Below, in pieces: positions 48,659 to 55,851 of a stretch of DNA of 64,000 bases. The translations under genes were made by a program, and so were the position numbers. Origin of the DNA: Schlegelella_A sp036263655. GTDB lineage: Bacteria > Pseudomonadota > Gammaproteobacteria > Burkholderiales > Burkholderiaceae_C. The stretch is from NCBI GenBank assembly GCA_036263655.1, contig DATAGP010000026.1, positions 12,046 through 76,045 on the forward strand, in the 5' to 3' direction. A model generated the notes under the pieces. The model had not been told where the DNA came from. It ran no database searches and was given only the letters and a program-made list of their open reading frames with translations. How positions within the stretch are numbered: position 1 is the stretch's first letter; every line of letters begins with the position of its first letter.

Positions 48659-48808
48659 GCTGCCGTCAGCCACATGGCGGTGTCGAAGGCGCTGCTCATG
48701 AGAGGCATGTTCGCTCCGAAACTGCTGTTCGCCGCCGCCTTGGCGGCGGTCTTGACCGGCTTTTCGTTGCCGGGGTTGTTGCTGCTGACGCCGGGGGCCA
48801 CTTCCGTC
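48659..48808. other. Gap between rsmA and the barstar gene, possible tiny ORF
   Basis: On the plus strand an ATG at 48674 opens 64 codons. Its first 45 have high GC3 and a hydrophobic stretch (LLFAAALAAVLTGFSLPGLLLLTPG), but the frame then runs through the inverted repeat at 48809-48843 with poor codon use. No ribosome site or recognisable domain is present. The minus strand is also open here. I do not call a gene. Confidence 0.3.
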
Positions 48809-48843
48809 GCCCGCTCCCATGACCCTGTTTCTTGGGAGCGGGC
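48809..48843 (-). terminator. 11-bp perfect inverted repeat at the end of the barstar gene
   Basis: GCCCGCTCCCA (48809-48819) and TGGGAGCGGGC (48833-48843) form a perfect stem with a 13-base loop. The stem begins within the barstar stop codon. No T-run follows on either strand, so it may end or stabilise both the ribonuclease-inhibitor mRNA and the converging rsmA transcript. Confidence 0.55.
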
Positions 48844-49280
48844 TACTGAAAAGAATAGAAGCACCTGAACGGGACCTTGCGCTCGGCCCAGAAGTCGGCC
48901 GCGTCGCGAAACACGTCGAGCAGCTGCTCGCGTGCCTCGCGGTCGAAGCGCGGGTTGTCGGGAAGCTGTTCGAGGACGACGACGAAGCCCGGCTGCTGGC
49001 CCGCCTTGTGGACGAGGTCCGTCATGCAGTCGAACAGCGCGTCGAGGTTCTTGCCGAAATGGGCCGGGAACAGGAACGCCTCGGCGATCGTCTCGAGGAC
49101 CTCCTGCTTGGACTGGGCGTCGGTCAGGTTCGCGTAGAGGAAGTGCTGCTCGGCATGGCGCGCCGCTTTCTGCAGGTCGTCGACCCGGTAGGCCCGGATC
49201 GACTGCACGATGTTTGGACGGACTGTCTGCAAGAGCATGTCTCGTTCCTCCTGTTCAAAGAAAAGCTGGGCTGCGCTCAT
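48843..49280 (-). CDS. Barstar-family ribonuclease inhibitor
   Basis: A 145-residue cytosolic inhibitor, longer than the 89-residue Bacillus barstar by an N-terminal extension of about 60 residues. The core signature is FGKNLDALFDCMTDL; its two Asp match barstar Asp35 and Asp39, which plug the barnase active site. The segment GFVVVLEQLPDN follows as in barstar strand 2. The ATG overlaps the stop of the ribonuclease gene (ATGA at 49277-49280), so the inhibitor is made whenever the enzyme is. It protects the cell from enzyme that fails to be exported; this is inferred from the family. Confidence 0.9.
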   Translation of the reverse strand: MSAAQLFFEQEERDMLLQTVRPNIVQSIRAYRVDDLQKAARHAEQHFLYANLTDAQSKQEVLETIAEAFLFPAHFGKNLDALFDCMTDLVHKAGQQPGFVVVLEQLPDNPRFDREAREQLLDVFRDAADFWAERKVPFRCFYSFQ

Positions 49281-49684
49281 GGTGTGATCCGGTTGAAACT
49301 GTTGTAGTGGTCGGCCGTGTAGTAGCAGGCGCTCGGGGCCTTGGGCTCGCGGCCGCCGCAGACGATGCGGCGCGCGCCCCGGTCCCGTGAACCTGGGGTC
49401 GAGACGGTGTATTCACGGTAGTACCCCCGTGGCTCCCTCGGCAGCAGCCGCTCGCGGTTGCCGAACACCATGCCGTCCTTCGAATAGGCGAACGGCCCGC
49501 CGGAGTGGATCTGGCGGTGGACGGCTTGCGCTTCAGCGGGGAGGCTCGAGAGCGGAACAGTGCGCTGCAGCGATGCCTGATCGCGTGCCTGGACTGCACC
49601 GATCGACAGCAACCCTGCGACGCCGATCCCCGCTCCCCACCGGAGCAGTGGCCGCCACGGCTGCAGCCGACCCAAGAAAACCAC
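49277..49684 (-). CDS. Secreted barnase/T1-type guanyl-specific ribonuclease
   Basis: A 135-residue exported RNase. An N-terminal hydrophobic segment (RWGAGIGVAGLLSIGAVQA) has a likely cut after Ala33. The catalytic set of the microbial N1/T1 family is present: Glu91 (YYREYTV), Arg102 and Arg106 (SRDRGARRI), and His126 (TADHYNSF). FGNRERLLP matches the barnase SNREGKLP loop. Cys109 and Cys120 could form a disulfide. I choose the GTG at 49684 because a good promoter sits just upstream (49713-49741); an in-frame GTG at 49768 would lie upstream of that promoter in AT-rich DNA. It is followed by the coupled barstar gene. Confidence 0.87.
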   Translation of the reverse strand: MVFLGRLQPWRPLLRWGAGIGVAGLLSIGAVQARDQASLQRTVPLSSLPAEAQAVHRQIHSGGPFAYSKDGMVFGNRERLLPREPRGYYREYTVSTPGSRDRGARRIVCGGREPKAPSACYYTADHYNSFNRITP

Positions 49685-49712
49685 GGGAAATCCCTGAACG
49701 AACAATCGGTTG

Positions 49713-49741
49713 ATGTTACCGAAACAGGGCGGAAACCTCAA
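49713..49741 (-). promoter_or_regulatory. Sigma-70 promoter of the ribonuclease-barstar operon
   Basis: On the minus strand TTGAGG (49741-49736) and TAACAT (49718-49713) are exactly 17 bases apart. Each matches consensus at four of six positions. Transcription would start near 49706, about 20 bases before the GTG at 49684, with CAGGGA as weak ribosome site. The stretch is noticeably AT-richer than its surroundings. Confidence 0.6.
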
Positions 49742-49808
49742 GCCTTTGCTATATATTTGGGCACGCACGGCCCTGATTTCGTGAGCGCCTACTCTTCGGC
49801 AGGCTCAA

Positions 49809-52103
49809 TCACCGTGAGGCATTGGCGTCCGTCACCGCGAGCGCCGTCATGTTGATGATGCGACGCACGGTCGCCGACGGCGTGAGGATGTGCACCGGCT
49901 TGGCGGCTCCGAGCAGGACCGGGCCGATGGCGATGCCTCCGCCGGCCGCCGTCTTCAGCAGGTTGTAGGCGATGTTGGCAGCGTCGATGTTCGGCAGCAC
50001 CAGCAGGTTGGCCTCGCCGGTGAGCGGGCTGGAGGGCATCAACTCCTTGCGGTAGCGCGAATCGAGGGCGGCGTCGCCGTGCATCTCGCCGTCCACCTCG
50101 AGCCAGGCGGCGCGCGCCTGCAGCAGCGCCAGCGCCTCGCGCATCTTCACCGCCGACGGCTGGTTGCTCGAGCCGAAGTTGCTGTGCGACAGCAGGGCCG
50201 CCTTGGGATGCAGGCCGAAGCGCATCATTTCCTCCGCCGCCATGACGGTGATCTCGGCCAGCTGCTCGGCGCTCGGGTCGTAGTTCACGTGCGTGTCCAC
50301 GAGCATCACCTGGCGTCCGGGCAGGATGAGCCCGTTCATGCAGGCGTAGGTCTTGGCGCCCTCGCGCAGGCCGATCACCTGGTCGATGTAGTGCAGGTGC
50401 ATGTTCGTCGTGCCCCAGGTGCCGCAGAGCATGCCGTCGACCTCGCCGGTGCGCAGCAGCATCGAGCCGATCAGCGTCAGCCGCCGCCGCATCTCGATCT
50501 TCGCCAGCTGCGCGGTCACCCCCTTGCGCATGGTCAGCGCGTGGTACTGCTGCCAATAGTCGCGAAAGCGGTGGTCGTCCTCGGTGTTGACCAGGTCGTA
50601 GTCGCGATCGGCGGCCAGGCGCAGGCCGAACTTGGCGATCCGCTGGGCGATCACGGCCGGCCGGCCGATCAGCGTCGGCCGGGCCAGGTGCTCATCGACG
50701 ACGACCTGGACGGCCCGCAGGACGCGCTCTTCCTCGCCCTCGGCGTACGCGATGCGCTTCTTCACCGCCAGCTTGGCGAGGTTGAAGATGGGCCGCATCG
50801 TCGTGCCCGAGGCGTAGACGAAGGCCTGCAGCTTGTCCCGGTACGCCTCCATGTCGGCGATCGGACGCGTGGCGACACCGGAGTCCGCTGCGGCCTGCGC
50901 CACGGCCGGGGCGATGCGCATCATCAGACGCGGATCGAACGGCTTGGGGATCAGGTACTCGGGGCCGAAGCTGAGCGTCACGCCGGCGTAGGCCGCGCTC
51001 ACCACCTCGCTCTGCTCCGCCTGGGCCAGCCCGGCGATGGCGTGCACGGCGGCGATCTCCATCTCCGCCGTGATCGTGGTTGCGCCGCAGTCGAGCGCGC
51101 CACGGAAGATGTACGGGAAGCAGAGGACGTTGTTGACCTGGTTGGGATAGTCGGTCCGGCCGGTGGCGATGATCGCGTCGCTGCGCACCGACTGCACCTC
51201 TTCCGGCAGGATCTCGGGCGTCGGGTTGGCGAGGGCGAAGATCACCGGGTTGGGACGCATGGTCGCGACCATGGCCGGCTTGAGCACCCCGGCCGCCGAC
51301 AAGCCCAGGAAGATGTCGGCGCCGACGATGACGTCGGCGAGCGTGCGGTGCGGCGTGTCCTGGGCGAAGACGATCTTGTCCTCGTCCATCAGCTCGGTCC
51401 GGCCCTGGTAGACGACGCCGGCGAGGTCGGTGACCCAGATGTTCTCGCGCCGGATGCCGAGCTTGACGAGCAGGCCGAGGCAGGCGATCGCCGCCGCGCC
51501 GGCGCCCGAGGTGACGAGCTTGACGTCCTCGATGTTCTTGCCGCTGACCTTGAGCGCGTTGAGCACGCCGGCGCCGACGACGATCGCCGTGCCGTGCTGG
51601 TCGTCGTGGAAGACCGGGATGTTCATCCGCGAGCGCAGCGCCCGCTCGACGTAGAAGCAGTCCGGCGCCTTGATGTCCTCGAGGTTGATGCCGCCGAACG
51701 TCGGCTCGAGGGCGGCGATGAGGTCGATCAGCTTGTCGAGGTTCTTCTCCTTGACCTCGATGTCGAAGACGTCGATGCCGGCGAACTTCTTGAAGAGAAC
51801 GCCCTTGCCCTCCATCACCGGCTTGGCCGCCAGCGGGCCGATGTCGCCGAGACCCAGGACCGCCGTGCCGTTGGTGATGACCGCGACGAGGTTGCCGCGC
51901 GCCGTGTAGCGAAAGGCGTTCGCCGGGTCGGCGACGATCTCCTCGCAGGCCGCGGCCACTCCGGGCGAGTAGGCGAGGGACAGGTCGTGCTGGTTGACGA
52001 GCTGCTTGGTCGCCGCGATCGACACCTTGCCCGGCGTCGGGAACTCGTGGTAGTCGAGCGCGGCGCGGCGCAGCTCGGCCGCCTTCTGTTCGGAGTTCGA
52101 CAT
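49809..52103 (-). CDS. maeB: NADP-dependent malic enzyme with C-terminal phosphotransacetylase-like domain
   Basis: Decarboxylates malate to pyruvate, giving NADPH. 764 residues: the malic domain (about 1-430) has LSLAYSPGVAAACEEI, VLGLGDIGPLAAKPVMEGK, the catalytic Lys region, VFHDDQHGTAIVVGAG and the Rossmann motif TSGAGAAAIACLGLL. The PTA-like domain (about 440-764) has RPTLIGRPAVIAQRI and GPVLLGAAKPVHILTPSATVRRI and is regulatory in MaeB enzymes. The window also makes malate through malate synthase, so the pair could convert glyoxylate-derived malate to pyruvate. Confidence 0.96.
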   Translation of the reverse strand: MSNSEQKAAELRRAALDYHEFPTPGKVSIAATKQLVNQHDLSLAYSPGVAAACEEIVADPANAFRYTARGNLVAVITNGTAVLGLGDIGPLAAKPVMEGKGVLFKKFAGIDVFDIEVKEKNLDKLIDLIAALEPTFGGINLEDIKAPDCFYVERALRSRMNIPVFHDDQHGTAIVVGAGVLNALKVSGKNIEDVKLVTSGAGAAAIACLGLLVKLGIRRENIWVTDLAGVVYQGRTELMDEDKIVFAQDTPHRTLADVIVGADIFLGLSAAGVLKPAMVATMRPNPVIFALANPTPEILPEEVQSVRSDAIIATGRTDYPNQVNNVLCFPYIFRGALDCGATTITAEMEIAAVHAIAGLAQAEQSEVVSAAYAGVTLSFGPEYLIPKPFDPRLMMRIAPAVAQAAADSGVATRPIADMEAYRDKLQAFVYASGTTMRPIFNLAKLAVKKRIAYAEGEEERVLRAVQVVVDEHLARPTLIGRPAVIAQRIAKFGLRLAADRDYDLVNTEDDHRFRDYWQQYHALTMRKGVTAQLAKIEMRRRLTLIGSMLLRTGEVDGMLCGTWGTTNMHLHYIDQVIGLREGAKTYACMNGLILPGRQVMLVDTHVNYDPSAEQLAEITVMAAEEMMRFGLHPKAALLSHSNFGSSNQPSAVKMREALALLQARAAWLEVDGEMHGDAALDSRYRKELMPSSPLTGEANLLVLPNIDAANIAYNLLKTAAGGGIAIGPVLLGAAKPVHILTPSATVRRIINMTALAVTDANASR

Positions 52104-52247
52104 GTTCAGTGCAGAGCGGCCCCTGGTTCGTTCGGCATGGGAGGCAAGGCGCCCGCCTGATCATTGCAGAGTTGCCGGCGCGCGCACCCCCCGGGTTCCC
52201 CGAGTCGACGGAGCTTGCGCGGGCGGCGCCGATAATCGTCCGCCAGC

Positions 52248-53210
52248 ATGGCCAATCTCGGCGAGTTCGAGCTGATCGAACGCTTCTTCACGCGGCCCAC
52301 GGGCCGTGCCGCCCTCGGCATCGGCGACGACTGTGCGTTGGTCGTGCCCGGGCCCGGGCTCACGCTGGCGATCTCGTGCGACATGCTCATCGAAGGTCGT
52401 CATTTCCTGTCGACGGTGGCGCCCGAGCGGCTCGGCCACAAGGCGCTGGCGGTCAACCTGAGCGACCTGGCCGCCTGCGGCGCCCGTCCCCTGGCGTTCA
52501 CGCTGGCGCTGGCGCTGCCGCGTGCCGAGGAAGACTTCCTCGAGGGCTTCGCCCGCGGCCTGCACGCGCTGGCCGAACGGCACGGCTGCGAGCTGGTCGG
52601 CGGCGACACCACGCGCGGGCCGCTGGCGATCTGCATCACCGTCTTCGGCGAGGTCGCCCGCGAAGCGGCCTTGCTGCGCTCCGGCGCGCGCGCCGGCGAC
52701 GACGTGTGGGTGAGCGGCACGCTAGGCGACGCGCGCCTCGCCCTCGAGGCGTTCCGCGGCGCCCTCTCGCTTTCGGAAGAGGCCTTCGCACAGGCCCGCC
52801 GCGCCATGGAGTTGCCGGAGCCGCGGGTCGATCTCGGCCTGGCGCTGCAAGGCGTCGCGAACAGCGCCATCGACGTCTCCGACGGGCTCGCCGGCGATTT
52901 GGCCCACATCCTGCGCCGCTCGGGCGTCGGCGCCGTCCTCGACCTCGACGCACTGCCGCGCAGCGCCGTGCTGGCGGCCCAATCGCCGGCGATCCGACGC
53001 GAATGCCTGCTCGCCGGCGGCGACGACTACGAGCTGGTCTTCACCGCCGCACCCGAGCGACGCGGGGCCGTGCTCGGCGCCGGGCTCGCGGCCGGCGTGC
53101 AGGTCACCCGCATCGGCCAGGTGGAGGCCGGCAGCGGGCTGCGCCTGGTCGACGGCGAGGGGCGGCCGCTCCCCGCCGACGTGGTGTCGTTCGACCATTT
53201 CAAGTCCTAG
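52248..53210 (+). CDS. thiL: Thiamine-monophosphate kinase
   Basis: Phosphorylates TMP to thiamine pyrophosphate. The 320-residue PurM-fold enzyme has LGIGDDCALV, SCDMLIEGRHF, HKALAVNLSDLAACGARPL, ELVGGDTTRGP, NSAIDVSDGLAGDLAHIL and LAGGDDYELVFT, all metal and nucleotide contacts. It is divergent from maeB (144 bases). GATAAT at 52231-52236 may be its -10, only about 11 bases from the ATG. thiL-pgpA-pncC is a recurrent proteobacterial order. Confidence 0.96.
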   Translation: MANLGEFELIERFFTRPTGRAALGIGDDCALVVPGPGLTLAISCDMLIEGRHFLSTVAPERLGHKALAVNLSDLAACGARPLAFTLALALPRAEEDFLEGFARGLHALAERHGCELVGGDTTRGPLAICITVFGEVAREAALLRSGARAGDDVWVSGTLGDARLALEAFRGALSLSEEAFAQARRAMELPEPRVDLGLALQGVANSAIDVSDGLAGDLAHILRRSGVGAVLDLDALPRSAVLAAQSPAIRRECLLAGGDDYELVFTAAPERRGAVLGAGLAAGVQVTRIGQVEAGSGLRLVDGEGRPLPADVVSFDHFKS

Positions 53211-53222
53211 GACGAGGCCCGG

Positions 53223-53777
53223 GTGAGCACGCCGCCGACGGCTCTCAACCGACCTCTGCAGGGCCCCGGGCGCCGGCCCGGCTGGCGATTCCTGTTCGCG
53301 CACCCGGCCCACTTCATCGCCCTCGGTGCGGGCAGCGGCCTGTCGCGTTTCGCCCCGGGGACGCTGGCGACGCTGCTGGCGTGGCTGACCTATGCCGGCT
53401 GGGCCTCCGGTCTCGACGACGCCGGCCGGGCGGGCGTGCTCGCGGCAGCGCTGCTGCTCAGCTGGTGGGCCGGCACGGTCACCGCGCGCCACCTCGCCTT
53501 GGCCGACCCGGCGCCGATCGTCTGCGACGAGATCGTCTCCTTCTGGCTCATCCTGTGGCTGCTCACGCCGGCAAGCTTCGCTGCGCAAGCGATCGCCTTC
53601 GTTCTCTTCCGCCTGCTCGACGGCGTCAAGCCCGGACCGATCGCGTGGGCCGACCAGCTCTTCAAGGGGCGCCGGGGCGGGCCCATCGGCTGGTCGCAGG
53701 GATTCGGCATCCTCTTCGACGACCTCGTCGCCGCCTTCTGCACGCTGTTCCTGATCGCCGTGTGGAGGTCGTTCTGA
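53223..53777 (+). CDS. pgpA: Phosphatidylglycerophosphatase A
   Basis: Dephosphorylates phosphatidylglycerophosphate in the inner membrane. 184 residues with PgpA landmarks: GSGLSRFAPGTLATLLAWL, the metal-binding DEIVSFWLILW, and KPGPIAWADQLFKGRRGGPIGWSQGFGILFDDLVAA, plus several hydrophobic helices. GTG at 53223, 12 bases past thiL. Confidence 0.94.
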   Translation: MSTPPTALNRPLQGPGRRPGWRFLFAHPAHFIALGAGSGLSRFAPGTLATLLAWLTYAGWASGLDDAGRAGVLAAALLLSWWAGTVTARHLALADPAPIVCDEIVSFWLILWLLTPASFAAQAIAFVLFRLLDGVKPGPIAWADQLFKGRRGGPIGWSQGFGILFDDLVAAFCTLFLIAVWRSF

Positions 53778-54262
53778 GCGCCGTCGGCGATCGAGTCGAC
53801 CGACTGGCGACGGCCCTCGTCGCACGGTCGGCGACGCTGGCCACCGCGGAGTCGTGCACCGGCGGGCTGATCGCCGCGGCGTGCACCGACAAGCCGGGCT
53901 CGAGCAGCTGGTTCGAGCGCGGCTTCGTGACCTACTCCAACGCTGCCAAGACCGAGATGCTCGGCGTCGCCGGCCAGCTGATCGGCGGGCACGGCGCCGT
54001 CAGCCGCGAGGTCGCGGCGGCGATGGCCGAGGGCGCGCTGGCCCGTTCGCCCGCCGCGTTCTCCATCGCCGTCACCGGCATCGCCGGCCCCGGCGGGGCG
54101 ACCCCGGGCAAGCCGGTCGGCACCGTGTGGATCGCCATCGGCGAGCGCGGCGGCGCGACGACGACCACCTTGCTCGAGGCCAGCGGCGAGCGATCCGCGA
54201 TCCGCGCCGAGAGCGTGCTCGCCGCATTCGACCTGCTCCTGGCCCGGCTCGCCCCGGCCTGA
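53762..54262 (+). CDS. pncC: Nicotinamide-nucleotide amidase PncC (CinA C-terminal family)
   Basis: Deamidates NMN to NaMN to recycle the pyridine nucleotide freed by NAD-dependent DNA ligase. About 166 residues, only the CinA C-terminal domain: TLATAESCTGGLIAAACTD with the catalytic Ser, WFERGFVTYSNAAKTEMLGV, ITGIAGPGG-type VTGIAGPGG and GTVWIAI. The start is uncertain. GTG at 53762 overlaps pgpA by 16 bases. However, GGAGGT at 53764-53769 is ideally placed for a CTG at 53774, which would overlap the pgpA stop as CTGA. Confidence 0.92.
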   Translation: MEVVLSAVGDRVDRLATALVARSATLATAESCTGGLIAAACTDKPGSSSWFERGFVTYSNAAKTEMLGVAGQLIGGHGAVSREVAAAMAEGALARSPAAFSIAVTGIAGPGGATPGKPVGTVWIAIGERGGATTTTLLEASGERSAIRAESVLAAFDLLLARLAPA

Positions 54263-54268
54263 GCCTCG

Positions 54269-55363
54269 TCAGGCCACGAGGGCCAGGCGAACCGTCGGCC
54301 GCGACCCGGTCCGCGACGTCTCCTCGACCAGCATCAGCACCAGACGACGGAGCGCCTGCCACGGATCGAGCGGCCATTGCGGATGGGGCAGGCCCTTGAC
54401 GAGACCATCGCAGACCTGCGCGGCGTCGAGCAGCTGCGCGAGCGTCGTCTCGCCGAGCAGGGTCACGGCGCGCTCGAAGATGCGCTCCTTGGCGCCCCAG
54501 ACGCGGGCCTCGCGCAGCGCCAGCGGCAGCGGCTTGCCGGCAGCCAGCGCATCCTTGACCCGCTTCAGGCCGCGGATGTCTTCGGTCAGCGTCCAGTGCA
54601 CGAGCACCGGCGCTTCGCCTTCGGCCTGCAGTCCGTCGAGCATCCGCAGTGCGCGAGCCGTCTGGCCGGCGAGGACGGCCTCGCCGAGCTTGAACACGTC
54701 GTAGCGCGCCACGTTGAGCACCGCCGACTCGATCTGCTCGAAGCCCAGCTCGCCGGCCGGATACAGCAAGGCCAGCTTCTGGATTTCCTGGTGGGCCGCG
54801 AGCAGGTTGCCTTCGACGCGGTCGGCGAAGAAGGCGAGCGCCTGCTGCCCGGCGCTGCCGGCGGCGACGTGCTGGCCCTGCGCGGCGAGGCGCCCGGCGA
54901 TCCATTGCGGCAGCGCCTTGCGCTCGACCGGGTCGACGCGGACGCTGACGCCGACGCGGTCGAGCGCGCCGAACCAGGCGCTCGACTGCTGCGAGCGATC
55001 GAGGCGAGGCAGCTGCACCAGGGTGATGACGTCGCGGCCGGCGCCGGCTTCGGCACTCTCGCAGTAGCGCTGCAGCGCCTCGGACCCGTCCTTGCCGGGC
55101 TTGCCGGACGGGATGCGGATCTCGACCAGCTGCCGGTCGGAGAACAGGCTCAGCGCCTGCGCCGCGCCGAGCAGGCTGCTCCAGTCGAAGTGCGCCCCGG
55201 CGACGGTGTGGACCTGGCGTTCGCTGCAGCCGCCGGCGCGGGCGGCGGCGCGAATCGCATCGGCGGCTTCCTGCGCCAGCAGCGGCTCGTCGCCCCAGAC
55301 GGTGTAGACGGCGCGAAGCTCGCGCTTCAGGTGCGCCTGCAGTTGCTCGGGGCGCAGCAGCAT
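54269..55363 (-). CDS. holA: DNA polymerase III delta subunit
   Basis: The clamp-opening wrench of the clamp loader. The 364-residue protein starts MLLRPEQLQAHLKRELRAVYTVWGDEPLL, includes FFADRVEGNLLAAHQEIQKLALLYP and the AAA+-like lid, and ends with the collar helices (HPQWPLDPWQALRRLVLML). Sequence conservation in HolA is low, but the N-terminal YTVWGDEPLL block and the leuS-lptE-holA order are diagnostic. Its ATG shares one base with the lptE stop (TGATG). Confidence 0.95.
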   Translation of the reverse strand: MLLRPEQLQAHLKRELRAVYTVWGDEPLLAQEAADAIRAAARAGGCSERQVHTVAGAHFDWSSLLGAAQALSLFSDRQLVEIRIPSGKPGKDGSEALQRYCESAEAGAGRDVITLVQLPRLDRSQQSSAWFGALDRVGVSVRVDPVERKALPQWIAGRLAAQGQHVAAGSAGQQALAFFADRVEGNLLAAHQEIQKLALLYPAGELGFEQIESAVLNVARYDVFKLGEAVLAGQTARALRMLDGLQAEGEAPVLVHWTLTEDIRGLKRVKDALAAGKPLPLALREARVWGAKERIFERAVTLLGETTLAQLLDAAQVCDGLVKGLPHPQWPLDPWQALRRLVLMLVEETSRTGSRPTVRLALVA

Positions 55364-55851
55364 CAGACCTGCTGCACGGAGGCGAGCCGCCGCAGCACCT
55401 GGGAGACGATGTCGGCCTGCATGGCCCGATACAGGAAGGCCTCTTCCTGCTCCTTCGCCAGCGCCGCCGCCTCGGTGTAGGTGAGCGAGCGGGCGAGCAC
55501 GATCTCGCTTTCCGGGATCAGCTCGCGGCCGACCGCCGAGCGCAGCGCGAAGCGGAAGCGCAGGCGCAGCTCGAACTCGCGGATCTGGTTGGCGGCGGTC
55601 TGCGCCACGACGCTCTTCTCGCGCGACTCGGCCAGTGCCTGGAGGACGACCTGCGCGTCCTGCCCGGCTTCGACCACGCGCGTGTTCGGGCTGGCGTCGA
55701 TCTGCATCCGGAGCTCGGCGGCGAGCGGCGAGCGCGCCGCGAAGCCGCGCAGCTGGATGGTGCGGAAGCGCAGCTCGGGCGCCCGCTTCAGCTCGAAGCC
55801 GCAGCCGGCGAGCGCCGCAGCGGCGAGGGCGAGCAGCCGGCGCCGCCCCAT
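55363..55851 (-). CDS. lptE: LPS-assembly lipoprotein LptE
   Basis: The outer-membrane lipoprotein plug of LptD. 162 residues with lipobox LAGC (Cys17; ALAAAALAGCGFELKRAPEL). FRTIQLRGFAARSPLAAELRMQI and YTEAAALAKEQEEAFLYRAMQADIVSQVLRRL are typical of the family. Its ATG shares a base with the leuS stop, so leuS, lptE and holA are one tightly coupled unit. Confidence 0.94.
   Translation of the reverse strand: MGRRRLLALAAAALAGCGFELKRAPELRFRTIQLRGFAARSPLAAELRMQIDASPNTRVVEAGQDAQVVLQALAESREKSVVAQTAANQIREFELRLRFRFALRSAVGRELIPESEIVLARSLTYTEAAALAKEQEEAFLYRAMQADIVSQVLRRLASVQQV

Noticed and set aside
48674..48868. 64-codon plus-strand ORF with a hydrophobic stretch after rsmA
   Set aside because: No ribosome site, no recognised family, and it reads through the inverted repeat and into the barstar gene with atypical codons; recorded only as a gap description.
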